Counted from the stretch's first letter, positions 43,126 to 52,341 are shown. The stretch is 64,000 nt of DNA from Vicinamibacterales bacterium (GCA_958296065.1 CATQHX010000033.1:24723-88722); one strand, 5' to 3'. Program-made: numbers and translations. The notes: generated from the letters alone by a model not told the origin.

Positions 43126-43969
43126 CCGTTCTCTCCCAGCAGCGTTGCATGGAGTCGGTGGTCAGATCCGCGAATCCTCGCACCACCCACTCCCGCCCCA
43201 GATCGAAGAACTCGAACGCCCCGTCGATTCCAGTTCCGATCGGGGCTCCCCGCGCCATCAGATTCATGACCCAGACCGGGCTCCCATCGGCCGTCGTCCA
43301 CGAGGGCTGGGCCGTCACGTGCAATCTGCCGATCGGTCCCTCAGTGCCCGGGATGCGATACCGCCACCGCAGCACGGCATCCTCCGGGGCAGGCAGGAAT
43401 GCAATGACTGGCAACGGCGCCCAGTTCCTCAGCAGCTTCTCGACCTCTCCATGGTGCTCCCATCTTCCAGCGCGCTCGATGTGATTGACGTACGTCACCT
43501 CGCACTGCTTGACCGCCAGCTCACCAAGACCCTCGTCGTGCAGGAACTCCTCGAACTCCGACACTTCATCCCGGAATCGCTCCCGGATCCGTTCGTAACG
43601 CGGATAGGCATCGCCCCGGCCGACCTTGCGCCAATTGTGAATGAGACGATCCTGCTGCACCTGCACGAGTTCGGTCTTCGCCTCGTTCACAAACCAGACG
43701 CGCGGAGCTGGCGGCTTGTCCTCGAAGGCGACCTCCACCCGCGGCGGTGACGGCGGATCGAAGCTCTCCAAGGCTGGCGTCAGCGGCGGGTGCTCCTCGA
43801 TCAGCGGCAACCGATCGCGGTACCTCTGCCAGAGCAAGCCGACGTGAGCGGTCGTCAGGCTGGGCAGTGCTCCAAACTGGAGGGACAAGACAACTTCCGC
43901 TAGGGGTGGCTTCGCGAAATCGGGCAGATCCAGAGGCCGGCTTGAAATCACAGAGTCGTCTTGATTCAT
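43109..43969 (-). CDS. TIGR04255 family protein
   Basis: 286 residues from ATG 43969 (MNQDDSVISSRPLDLPDF); GTG 43990 is an alternative. PPLAEVVLSLQFGALP at the N-terminus, with WFVNEAKTELVQVQQDRLIHNWRK and VKQCEVTYVNHI in the middle, is the characteristic signature of the TIGR04255 family. The name only records a sporadic phylogenetic distribution, which suggests horizontal transfer; the function is unknown. It is the first gene of the operon ending at 42162. Confidence 0.8.
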   Translation of the reverse strand: MNQDDSVISSRPLDLPDFAKPPLAEVVLSLQFGALPSLTTAHVGLLWQRYRDRLPLIEEHPPLTPALESFDPPSPPRVEVAFEDKPPAPRVWFVNEAKTELVQVQQDRLIHNWRKVGRGDAYPRYERIRERFRDEVSEFEEFLHDEGLGELAVKQCEVTYVNHIERAGRWEHHGEVEKLLRNWAPLPVIAFLPAPEDAVLRWRYRIPGTEGPIGRLHVTAQPSWTTADGSPVWVMNLMARGAPIGTGIDGAFEFFDLGREWVVRGFADLTTDSMQRCWERTDGCSG

Positions 43970-44070
43970 CAGTGTACCGACAATCTTCACGAAGATCCAT
44001 CTTCGTCCGCGACCCGCAGGACAGGTGCCCGCAGTGCGAGTGCTGGCCCGCCCGCTCGACGGCTGACGTC

Positions 44071-44463
44071 TCACCAGGTACAGCGCACCGGATACTGTGT
44101 GATCAACCGATCCGGGGTGACCAGCGTCAGACCGTGCTCGATGCCCTGACACATCAGGATGCGATCGAACGGGTCGCCGTGCAACGGCGGCAGCCGACCC
44201 AGGTGCAGCGTGCTGGCTTCATCCACCGGCAGGCTGGCAAACCGATGGCGCTCGCGCTCGCGCTCGCGCGGAACGAATCGCTCGGGCGAGTCCGGCAGCG
44301 GCATCCGGCCAAGAGCGTGCTTCACCGCGATCTCCCAGGACGAGACCGCGCTCAGCCACACCTGGTTCGCCGGGTCCGCGATCAGGGTCCGCACCCGCTC
44401 CGGCACCTGCCCGGAACCCTGCGCCCACCAGAGGAACGTACAGGTGTCGAGCAGCAGTCTCAC
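44071..44463 (-). CDS. vapC: PIN-domain toxin, VapC type 2
   Basis: 130 residues from GTG 44463. LLLDTCTFLWWAQGSG contains the first Asp, SAVSSWEIAVKHALGR the Glu, GDPFDRILMCQGIEHGLTLVTPD the remaining acidic residues; all PIN positions are present. The subtype (DTHTFLWW-like start) usually pairs with Phd antitoxins, as here. A 6-base tandem run in the middle encodes RERERER, an odd basic/acidic insert that could reflect slippage. GTGA overlap with the antitoxin. Confidence 0.9.
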   Translation of the reverse strand: MRLLLDTCTFLWWAQGSGQVPERVRTLIADPANQVWLSAVSSWEIAVKHALGRMPLPDSPERFVPRERERERHRFASLPVDEASTLHLGRLPPLHGDPFDRILMCQGIEHGLTLVTPDRLITQYPVRCTW

Positions 44464-44705
44464 CGCGGACCGCCCTCGAATCCCTCGATGACGTCGTCAG
44501 GCAGCGGTTCGAAGAACGAGTCCGGCACGGAGAACGTTCCGCGGGCCAACCCGAATGGGCGCGGGGCAGTTGCGGTACGCGGCAGCGGCCGAATCTCGGC
44601 GATCGGTTCGTTGCGGCGGCACAGCACGATGGTCTCGCCGGCCTCCAGCCGGGCGAGGTAGCGGGAAAGGTGCGTCTTGGCCTCGTGAATGTTCAGGCGA
44701 ATCAT
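44460..44705 (-). CDS. Phd/YefM-family antitoxin
   Basis: 81 residues. MIRLNIHEAKTHLSRYLARLEAGETIVLCRRNEPIAEIRPL is the Phd fold that binds operator DNA; the tail (LARGTFSVPDSFFEPLPDDV) wraps the PIN toxin. It is the upstream gene of the pair with 44071-44463. The promoter should lie in 44706-44760. Confidence 0.9.
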   Translation of the reverse strand: MIRLNIHEAKTHLSRYLARLEAGETIVLCRRNEPIAEIRPLPRTATAPRPFGLARGTFSVPDSFFEPLPDDVIEGFEGGPR

Positions 44706-44952
44706 GCACTCGATCGTGACTCACAAGTGAACCAGGTTTCAACTCTATCTTGGAATCCAGTGGTGGGTCAGCCGTTTGCGCCGCCGGTGCTCGACTGGCG
44801 AATGGGCCGGGCGCCGGGGCCTTCCTGCACCTGCCTGTTGCCCCCAAGCTCCGTGACCGGCGGGGCCTGCACCGGGACTGCACCCGCACCGCGAGGTTTT
44901 TCTTGCACAGCACGGGCGGGAGTCATACCATGCTTTTTTTGAGGATATGCCC

Positions 44953-47900
44953 ATGAGGAACACACGATTCGGCGTTCTGATTCCGCTCGCCGTGCTCGCG
45001 GTAGGGCTCGGCGGGTACCTCTCCATCGGCGTCGCGGCCGCGTCGGCGCAGGAGCCGTCCGAGTTGGAGTTCCACCGCGACGTCCGGCCGATTCTCGCCG
45101 AGTCGTGCCTGCTCTGCCACGGGCCCAACGACGCCATCCGGCAGGCCGATCTGCGGTTCGACACCGACGAGTTCCTCGAACGGCTGGTCGTACCGGGCGA
45201 CGCGGAAGCGAGCCCGCTGTACGAGCGGCTGACCACCGAGGACCCCATCAGGAAGATGCCGCCGGCCGGTGAGCCGCTGAGCGACGAGCAGATCGACCTC
45301 GTCCGCCGGTGGATCGACGGCGGCGCGGCAATGGGAACCGCGCTGGCCGACGCCGACGTACCGACCATCCTGCAGCGGACCGTGGACTTCGCCCGCGAGG
45401 TCCGGCCGATCCTCTCCGAGAACTGCTTCACCTGCCACGGACCGGACGCGGAGGCGCGCCAGCGCGGCCTGCGGCTGGACGTGGCGGAAGGGCCCTTCTC
45501 CGATCGCGGCGAGTTCGGCGGTCCGGTCATCACGCCCGGCAACGCCGAAGAGAGCCTGCTGATCCACCGGGTCAGCGCCACCGACGCCCGCGTCCGGATG
45601 CCCTACCGGCTGGGCCTGAACACCCCGGTCATGCCGGGCACCGACGAGGACGCCCTCGACCCCGGCGAGATCGAGACCCTGCGGCTGTGGATCGATCAGG
45701 GGGCCGAATGGGAGTCGCACTGGGCCTTCATCCCGCCCGAGCGGCAGTCGGTACCGCCGGTGGCCGGCGCCGAATGGGTCCGCAACCCGATCGACAACTT
45801 CGTCAAGGCCCGGCTCGAGCAGGAAGGCAGGGAACCCTCTCCCGAGGCCGACATCCTCACGCTGCTCCGCCGCGTCACGTTCGATCTGACCGGGTTGCCG
45901 CCGACGGACGGCGATATCGCTACCGTCCTCAGCGACGACTCGCCCGACGCCTTCGAGCGGCACGTCGACCGCATGCTCGAGTCGGAGGGATACGGCGAGC
46001 GGATGGCCGCCGAGTGGCTGGACGGGGCCCGCTACGCCGACTCCAGCGGGTACCAGACCGACGCCCCGCGACAGATGTGGCGCTACCGCGACTGGGTGAT
46101 CAACGCCTACAACGACAACATGCCGTTCGATCAGTTCACCATCGAGCAGATCGCCGGCGACATGCTTCCCGACGCCACGCTCGAACAGCAGATCGCCACC
46201 GCGTTCAATCGCAACCACGGCCAGAACGGCGAGGGCGGCATCGTCCCCGAGGAGTTCCTGGTCGAGAACGTGGTCGACCGCGTGTCGACGACGGGCACCG
46301 TGTGGATGGGGTTGACCCTGGGGTGCGCGCGCTGCCACGACCACAAGTTCGACCCGATCTCGCAGAAGGAGTTCTACGAGATCTACGCCTACTTCAACAA
46401 CGTCCCCGAGCGCGGCAACCTGCGCGGCCTCGGCGCGAAGGCGTTCAAGTACTTCAACTCGCCGCCGCTCGTGACCGCGCCAACCGACAACGACTTCGCC
46501 AAGCTGGCCGAGCTCGACGAGAAGCTCGAGAAGGCCCGCGAGGAATTCGCGAGCCTCGAGGCCGAGTCGGCCGACGCGCGGGCCGAGTGGGAGAACGCGC
46601 TGCAGAACGCCTGGCCGGTCGATTGGGTCCTGCGCGACAAGATCCTGGTCCATCACCCGCTCGACGGCGACATCGGCGGCACCTACAGCGGCGAGCCGGT
46701 GTTTCCCCACCAGGGGGTGACCTCCCACCTGCGGACGCCCCGGGAACCCGTCACCTACAAGTTCCCGGTCAACGTGACCCTGGAGGACGGCCTGCCGCGC
46801 TTCGCCCCCGGCCGGGTGGGCGAGGCGATGAGCTTCGACGGCAAGCGGTTCATCAACGCCGGCGACATCGCCAACTTCACCTACGCCGAGCCGTTCACGC
46901 TGGCGGCATGGATCTATCCCACCGCGTCCGACGGCGTGATCGTGTCGCGCGCGCTGGCCGGCGACCAGGGCGAGCAGGGCTGGGGCCTGTATCTGCTGGA
47001 AGGCAAGCTGCAGGTCAACCTGTCGCAGCGTTACGCGGACGACGGGCTGCGGATCGAATCCGTGGACACCCTGCCGCTCAACGAATGGCAGCACGTGCTG
47101 GTGACCTACGACGGGAACCTGGTGCCGGAGAGCTTCCGGATCTACGTCAACGGCGAGTCGCGGGAGATCAACCCGCTGCTCGACGGGATCAACAACCCGA
47201 TGCGGACGCGCGAACCGCTGCGCATCGGAGCCAGCGGATCCGCCCCGGAGAACTCCGGAAGCACTGATTCGAGGCCTCGGTTCCAGGGGATGATCGATGA
47301 CGTACGCATCTACATGGAGGCCCTGACGCCGGAGCAGGCGGCCGTCGTGGCGACCGGGGAGACGTTGACCGAGATCGCCCGGATCGCGCCGGCCAGCCGG
47401 ACGGCCGGACAGGCCGAGAAGCTGCGGCTCGCCTTCCTCGACCAGTACGCCGTGCCGGAAGTGCGGGAGGCGTGGCAGAACGTCAAGGACATGGAGCGCG
47501 AGCGCGCGACGCTGTGGGACAGCTTCCCCACCGTCATGGTGATGGACGAGATGGAGCCTCGGCGCGACACGTTCCGGCTGATTCGCGGCGCCTACGACGT
47601 GCCGGGCGAGAAGGTGAATCCCGGCGTGCCGGCGATACTACCGCCGATGCCGGACGATGTGTCGAACGACCGTCTGGGGTTCGCCCGCTGGCTCGTGCAG
47701 CCCGACCATCCGCTCACCGCCCGCGTGGCCGTGAACCGTTTCTGGCAGATGTACTTCGGGACCGGTCTGGTCAAGACGTCGGAGAACTTCGGGCTGCAGG
47801 GAGAGTACCCCAGCCATCCCGAGCTGCTGGACTGGCTGGCGACGACGTTCATCGATTCCGGCTGGGACGTCAAGGCGCTGCAGCGGGCCATCGTGACCAG

Positions 47901-48603
47901 CTCGACCTACCGCCAGGCGTCGAATCTGACGCCGGAGGTGATCGAGGAGGACCCGGAGAACCGGCTCCTGGCGCGCGGACCGCGCCAGCGCATGACGGCG
48001 CAGATGGTCCGCGACCAGGCGCTCTCGATCGCCGATCTGCTCGCGCCCAGGCTGGGCGGGCCGTCGGTCAGGCCGTACCAGCCCGAGGGCCTGTGGGAGG
48101 AGCAGAGCAGCCAGGAGTACAGGCAGTCCACGGGCGACGACCTGTACCGCCGCAGCCTGTACACCTTCTGGAAGCGGACGCTCGCCCCGCCGTCGATGCT
48201 GGCGTTCGACTCGTCGACGCGCGAGACCTGCGTCGTCCGCCTCAGCCGGACCAACACGCCGCTGCAGGCCCTGAACCTGATGAACGACGTCACCTACGTG
48301 GAGGCGGCGCGCAGGCTGGGCGAGCGGATGATCGCCGAGGGCGGCACGACGCCGGACGACCGAATCGCCTACGGCTACCGCTTGGCGACGGGGCATCGGC
48401 CCTCGGCGGACGCCGGGGCGGTCCTGCGGGAGACCTTCGACGACTTCCTGGACGAATACCAGGCCGATCGGTCGGCGGCGCTCGAGTTCGTCGACGTGGG
48501 GGAGACCCCCCGCGACGAGACGATGGACGTTGCGGAGCTGGCCTCCTACCAGATGGTGGCCAGCATGATCCTGAACCTCGACCGGACGATCACAAAGGAC
48601 TAG
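44953..48603 (+). CDS. PSCyt1-DUF1549-LamG-DUF1553 giant secreted cytochrome
   Basis: 1216 residues. ATG 44953 is preferred over 44947 because GAGG lies at proper spacing. After a signal peptide, two Planctomycete cytochrome units carry CLLCH (52-56) and CFTCH (~157-161). DUF1549 follows (VRNPIDNFVKARLEQEG, LRRVTFDLTGLPPT, GCARCHDHKFDPIS with a third CxxCH). A LamG/concanavalin-like domain (TLAAWIYPTASDGVIVSR, RIYVNGESR, IDDVRIY) interrupts before DUF1553 (RLGFARWLVQPDHPLTARVAVNRFWQ, FDSSTRETC). The function is unknown, with electron transfer or polysaccharide binding the likely roles. It is cotranscribed with the DUF1501 gene. Confidence 0.92.
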   Translation: MRNTRFGVLIPLAVLAVGLGGYLSIGVAAASAQEPSELEFHRDVRPILAESCLLCHGPNDAIRQADLRFDTDEFLERLVVPGDAEASPLYERLTTEDPIRKMPPAGEPLSDEQIDLVRRWIDGGAAMGTALADADVPTILQRTVDFAREVRPILSENCFTCHGPDAEARQRGLRLDVAEGPFSDRGEFGGPVITPGNAEESLLIHRVSATDARVRMPYRLGLNTPVMPGTDEDALDPGEIETLRLWIDQGAEWESHWAFIPPERQSVPPVAGAEWVRNPIDNFVKARLEQEGREPSPEADILTLLRRVTFDLTGLPPTDGDIATVLSDDSPDAFERHVDRMLESEGYGERMAAEWLDGARYADSSGYQTDAPRQMWRYRDWVINAYNDNMPFDQFTIEQIAGDMLPDATLEQQIATAFNRNHGQNGEGGIVPEEFLVENVVDRVSTTGTVWMGLTLGCARCHDHKFDPISQKEFYEIYAYFNNVPERGNLRGLGAKAFKYFNSPPLVTAPTDNDFAKLAELDEKLEKAREEFASLEAESADARAEWENALQNAWPVDWVLRDKILVHHPLDGDIGGTYSGEPVFPHQGVTSHLRTPREPVTYKFPVNVTLEDGLPRFAPGRVGEAMSFDGKRFINAGDIANFTYAEPFTLAAWIYPTASDGVIVSRALAGDQGEQGWGLYLLEGKLQVNLSQRYADDGLRIESVDTLPLNEWQHVLVTYDGNLVPESFRIYVNGESREINPLLDGINNPMRTREPLRIGASGSAPENSGSTDSRPRFQGMIDDVRIYMEALTPEQAAVVATGETLTEIARIAPASRTAGQAEKLRLAFLDQYAVPEVREAWQNVKDMERERATLWDSFPTVMVMDEMEPRRDTFRLIRGAYDVPGEKVNPGVPAILPPMPDDVSNDRLGFARWLVQPDHPLTARVAVNRFWQMYFGTGLVKTSENFGLQGEYPSHPELLDWLATTFIDSGWDVKALQRAIVTSSTYRQASNLTPEVIEEDPENRLLARGPRQRMTAQMVRDQALSIADLLAPRLGGPSVRPYQPEGLWEEQSSQEYRQSTGDDLYRRSLYTFWKRTLAPPSMLAFDSSTRETCVVRLSRTNTPLQALNLMNDVTYVEAARRLGERMIAEGGTTPDDRIAYGYRLATGHRPSADAGAVLRETFDDFLDEYQADRSAALEFVDVGETPRDETMDVAELASYQMVASMILNLDRTITKD

Positions 48604-48607
48604 ACCC

Positions 48608-50062
48608 ATGAAACCGCAAACCGACATGCAGACGCTGCTCTCTCGCCGGCGGTTTCTCCAGCGCTCGAGCACCGGGCTCGGTGCGGCCGCCGTGGCGACG
48701 CTGTTCCGCGACGACCTGCTGGCCATGGGGGCTGGCGCCGGCGCCGAGGCCATCGGCGGGCTGCCGGGGCTGCCCCACTTCGCTCCCAAGGCCAAGCGGG
48801 TCATCTACCTGTTCCAGGGCGGCGCCCCGTCGCAGCACGAGCTGTGGGACTACAAGCCGAAGCTGGCGGAGCTGTACGGCACCGACCTGCCCCCTTCGGT
48901 CCGCCAGGGACAGCGCCTGACGCCGATGACCGCGTCGCAGGCTGGCTTCCCCATCGTCCCGTCCAAGTTCGAGTTCGCCCGGCACGGCGAGTCGGGGGCG
49001 TGGATCAGCGAGCTGATGCCGCATACCGCCAAGGTGGCCGATGAGCTCTGCTTCATCAAGACGATGCACACCGAGGCGATCAACCACGACCCGGGCATGA
49101 CGTTCCTGCAGACCGGCAACCAGTTGGCGGGCCGGCCCAGCGTCGGCGCCTGGCTGTCGTACGGCCTCGGCAGCATGAACGCCGACCTGCCCACCTTCGT
49201 CGTCATGGTCTCGAGCCGCGGCGGCAACCAAGTGTACGACCGGCTGTGGGGCAACGGGTTCCTGCCCTCCGAGTACCAGGGCGTCAAGTTCCTCTCCACC
49301 GGCGATCCGGTCCTGTACCTGTCGAATCCCAAGGGCGTCGACCGCAGCGCGCGGCGCCGCTTCCTCGACGCGCTGGGCAAGCTCAACCGGCAGGACCAGG
49401 AGGAGTTCGGCGATCCGGAGACGGCCACGCGCATCGCCCAGTACGAGATGGCCTACCGCATGCAAGCCTCCGTGCCGGAGCTCACCGACCTGTCGGACGA
49501 GCCGGAGTCGACTTTCGAGCGCTACGGGCCCGATTCGAGGACGCCCGGGACGTTCGCGGCGAACTGCCTGCTCGCCCGGCGGCTGGCGGAGCGCGACGTG
49601 CGCTTCATCGAGCTCTTCCACCGGGGTTGGGACATGCACACCCAGCTCCCGCGGCGGATCCAGACCCAGGCCAAGGACGTCGACCAGCCGCAGGCGGCGC
49701 TGGTCCAGGACCTGAAGGAACGCGGGATGCTGGACGACACGCTCGTCGTCTGGGGCGGCGAGTTCGGCCGCACCGTGTTCTGCCAGGGCCGGCTCACCGA
49801 GGAGACCTACGGACGCGACCACCATCCGCGGGCGTTCACCATCTGGATGGCAGGCGGCGGGTCCAAGGCCGGCACGACCTACGGCGAGACCGACGACTTC
49901 GGGTTCAACATCGTGAAGGACCCGGTGCACATCCACGACCTGCACGCCACGATGCTGCACCTGCTCGGCGTCGACCACACGCGGCTGACCTACCCGTACC
50001 AGGGCCGGAACTTCCGGCTGACGGACGTCCACGGGGAGATCGTCGACGGCGTCGTGGCGTAG
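48608..50062 (+). CDS. DUF1501 protein, Tat-exported
   Basis: 484 residues from ATG 48608, four bases after the previous stop. SRRRFLQRSSTGLGAAAVATLF is a twin-arginine signal. The body is DUF1501, of sulfatase/alkaline phosphatase-like fold: VIYLFQGGAPSQHELWDYKP, FIKTMHTEAINHDPGMTF, ELFHRGWDMHT, LVVWGGEFGRTVF and HHPRAFTIWMAGGG hold the likely metal ligands. DUF1549/DUF1553 plus DUF1501 pairs are a standing gene pair in Planctomycetes and Acidobacteria, but no substrate has been shown. Confidence 0.92.
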   Translation: MKPQTDMQTLLSRRRFLQRSSTGLGAAAVATLFRDDLLAMGAGAGAEAIGGLPGLPHFAPKAKRVIYLFQGGAPSQHELWDYKPKLAELYGTDLPPSVRQGQRLTPMTASQAGFPIVPSKFEFARHGESGAWISELMPHTAKVADELCFIKTMHTEAINHDPGMTFLQTGNQLAGRPSVGAWLSYGLGSMNADLPTFVVMVSSRGGNQVYDRLWGNGFLPSEYQGVKFLSTGDPVLYLSNPKGVDRSARRRFLDALGKLNRQDQEEFGDPETATRIAQYEMAYRMQASVPELTDLSDEPESTFERYGPDSRTPGTFAANCLLARRLAERDVRFIELFHRGWDMHTQLPRRIQTQAKDVDQPQAALVQDLKERGMLDDTLVVWGGEFGRTVFCQGRLTEETYGRDHHPRAFTIWMAGGGSKAGTTYGETDDFGFNIVKDPVHIHDLHATMLHLLGVDHTRLTYPYQGRNFRLTDVHGEIVDGVVA

Positions 50063-50087
50063 GCGAGACGCGACGACTCCTTCAAGG

Positions 50088-50126
50088 ACGGCGGCATCGG
50101 GGCTACCCCGGTGCCGCCGTTCGTTT
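50088..50126 (+). terminator. Rho-independent terminator after DUF1501 gene
   Basis: ACGGCGGCATCGGGG, the loop CTA and CCCCGGTGCCGCCGT form a 15-bp stem with one G-U pair, followed by TCGTTTCT. It lies 25 bases after the stop and closes the two-gene operon. Confidence 0.75.
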
Positions 50127-50265
50127 CTCCCCCCGCCCTGCCCAACTGGTTGCCCGCATGCGCTGACCGGCCGCGTCAACGGTTCTCTCGCACGGTGTTC
50201 CCTCCCCCGTTCCACCTTGAACGGCGCGCGTGGGACCGTTGATAATTCAGCGTGCGGAGCAACCC

Positions 50266-51660
50266 ATGAAGCCGCTCGGCATCTTCATCAGCAGCGTCCA
50301 ACGTGAGTTCGCCGCGGAGCGCATCGCGCTGCGCGACTACCTGCGGGGCGATCCGCTGATGCGGCGGTTCTTCGACCCGTTCCTGTTCGAGGATGTGCCG
50401 GCGACGGTCCGGCGCCCTGATGCGCTCTACCTGGACGAGGTCGAGCGGTGCGACCTCTACGTAGGTTTGTTCGGGAGCGACTACGGAACCGAGGACGACG
50501 AAGGAATCTCTCCTACCGAGCGGGAATTCGACCACGCGACGGCACTGGGCAAGCAGCGTCTGCTCTTCCTGAAGACGATGGACGGCGCCAGCCGCCATCC
50601 GAAGATGCAGGCCCTGACCGGGAAGGCGCAAGCGGAACTGATTCGCGCGCGTTTCAGGGGGAAGGAAGACCTGCTGGCGGAGCTGTACGCGTCACTCGTG
50701 GAGTACCTGGGCACGCACGAGCTGCTCCGCTGGCCCTTCGACGCTGCCGCGTGCCCGAACGCCGGATTCGATGATCTGGATCCCGAGCACATGACCCGGT
50801 TCGTCGGCATTGCGCGCCGGGCGCGCCAGTTCCCGCTAGCCGAAGATGCACCGGGCGAAGCGTTGCTGGACCACCTGAACCTGCTGAACAAGGAGCGGCC
50901 GACGAACGCGGCGATCCTTCTGTTCGGGAAAGCTCCACAACGCTTTCTCATCTCCTCCGGGATCAAGTGCGCCCACTTTCACGGGACTCAGGTGGCCAAG
51001 CCGATCCCGTCCCATCAGGTGTACACGGGCACCGTGTTCGAGCTGGTGGATCATGCCGTGGACTTCGTGCTCAGCAAGATCGCATTGTCGGTGGGCACCC
51101 GAGCGGAAAGCACTCATGCGCCGGTGGCTTATGAGATACCGAAGGAGGTCATCGCCGAAGCCATCGTCAATGCCGTGGCGCATCGCGACTATACGAGCGG
51201 CGGCAGCGTTCAGGTCATGCTGTTCGCGGACCGGCTGGAGGTCTGGAACCCCGGCCGTTTGCCCCTGCCTCTCACTATCGAGAAGTTGCGCCAGCCGCAC
51301 GAATCGATTCCGGGCAACCCGCTGCTGGCGCGTGCCATGTATCTGGTCAAGTACATCGAGCAGATGGGAACGGGTACGCTGGACATGATGCAACGTTGCC
51401 GGAACGCCGGCCTGCAGGACCCGGAGTTCGAGGCCACGGGCCAATTCGTGACGAGAATCCGCCGGGCGGCGCCAGCCGGAAAGCCGGTCGTGTTCACGGA
51501 CCGGAAAGAAGTACGCGCCGTTTCGCGGAATACCAACCCGGCAGGCGGGCGCCCTGCCCAGGAAACCGGTACCAGCGAGTACCAGCGCCAACCCCGGCGT
51601 CGGCCCAATAAACACCTGCAGTGCGCAAACGACCCCATCGGCAACCCTCGACGTCGATGA
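50266..51660 (+). CDS. DUF4062 and GHKL ATPase protein, defence-like
   Basis: 464 residues from ATG 50266 (GGAG 7 bases upstream); GTG 50230 is a weaker start. Residues 4-~110 are DUF4062 (GIFISSVQREFAAERIALRD, CDLYVGLFGSDYG), a TIR/SEFIR-related Rossmann domain common in immune-like STAND proteins. Residues ~195-400 resemble the COG2865 core, ending in HATPase_c_4 (KEVIAEAIVNAVAHRDY, DRLEVWNPGRLP, GTGTLDMMQRC). The expected C-terminal winged helix is missing; a Pro/Arg/Asn-rich tail replaces it. The nuclease-like gene follows after 4 bases. A role in phage defence is inferred. Confidence 0.82.
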   Translation: MKPLGIFISSVQREFAAERIALRDYLRGDPLMRRFFDPFLFEDVPATVRRPDALYLDEVERCDLYVGLFGSDYGTEDDEGISPTEREFDHATALGKQRLLFLKTMDGASRHPKMQALTGKAQAELIRARFRGKEDLLAELYASLVEYLGTHELLRWPFDAAACPNAGFDDLDPEHMTRFVGIARRARQFPLAEDAPGEALLDHLNLLNKERPTNAAILLFGKAPQRFLISSGIKCAHFHGTQVAKPIPSHQVYTGTVFELVDHAVDFVLSKIALSVGTRAESTHAPVAYEIPKEVIAEAIVNAVAHRDYTSGGSVQVMLFADRLEVWNPGRLPLPLTIEKLRQPHESIPGNPLLARAMYLVKYIEQMGTGTLDMMQRCRNAGLQDPEFEATGQFVTRIRRAAPAGKPVVFTDRKEVRAVSRNTNPAGGRPAQETGTSEYQRQPRRRPNKHLQCANDPIGNPRRR

Positions 51661-51664
51661 CGTT

Positions 51665-52312
51665 ATGCGAAGCCTGGCCGCGACTCGTCCTTTATTTCAC
51701 TCTGAAGCAGACTTTCAATTCGCGTTGGCCTGGCGTATTCGGGAACTGATACCGAACTGCAAGGTCCGCCTGGAGTACAGGGTTCACCTGGAGGACAAGC
51801 CTCTTCGTTTGGACGTCTGGCTGCCGACTCTGGGGACGGCACTCGAGCTGAAGTACAAGACACGACAGCTATTGGCGCCAATAGGTGATGAATCGTTCTC
51901 GCTGGAAGACCAGTCCGCGCGAAATCTCTCGCGCTATGACTTCCTGGACGATGTCCGAAGGCTCGAACGGCTCGTAGAGGCGCGTCGAGCCGAACGCGGA
52001 TTCGCGGTCATCCTTACCAACGACCGTGGCTATTGGGACGCACCGACCACCGATAGTAGGACTGATGACGCCGCGTTTCGTCTCCACGAAGGCAGGGAGC
52101 TGTGCGGGACGCTGGCATGGTCACACGCCGACAAATTGCAGGCGAAGAAAACCAGAAAACAGTCCATTGCCCTTTCGGGCTCGTATCGTCTGTTCTGGCG
52201 CGACTATTCCGACAACACAGCAGCCGCGGCGCAATCGTTTCAGGCGTTCGGAACGAACCGCTACACCAGATATTGCCGATTTCGCTACCTCGCTATACCG
52301 GTGGGTGACTAG
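51665..52312 (+). CDS. PD-(D/E)XK-like nuclease, partner of the DUF4062 protein
   Basis: 215 residues. HSEADFQFALAWRIRE is followed by LRLDVWLPTLGTALELKYKT, in which Asp50, Glu61 and Lys63 form a D-x(10)-ExK core as in PD-(D/E)XK nucleases and related restriction folds. The rest is a mixed alpha/beta domain ending RFRYLAIPVGD. A family name is not certain and activity is inferred from the motif. It starts four bases after the stop of 50266-51660, so both come from one transcript. Confidence 0.7.
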   Translation: MRSLAATRPLFHSEADFQFALAWRIRELIPNCKVRLEYRVHLEDKPLRLDVWLPTLGTALELKYKTRQLLAPIGDESFSLEDQSARNLSRYDFLDDVRRLERLVEARRAERGFAVILTNDRGYWDAPTTDSRTDDAAFRLHEGRELCGTLAWSHADKLQAKKTRKQSIALSGSYRLFWRDYSDNTAAAAQSFQAFGTNRYTRYCRFRYLAIPVGD

Positions 52313-52341
52313 TGCGCGAGCCGTCGTCCTCGCGCGGCAAG

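Noticed and set aside
44900-44932. TTGCAC and ATACCA as a promoter for the DUF1549 gene
   Set aside because: Both boxes are weak matches; not distinguishable from chance.
44923-47094. 723-residue minus-strand ORF
   Set aside because: Antisense of the DUF1549/LamG gene; low-complexity composition.
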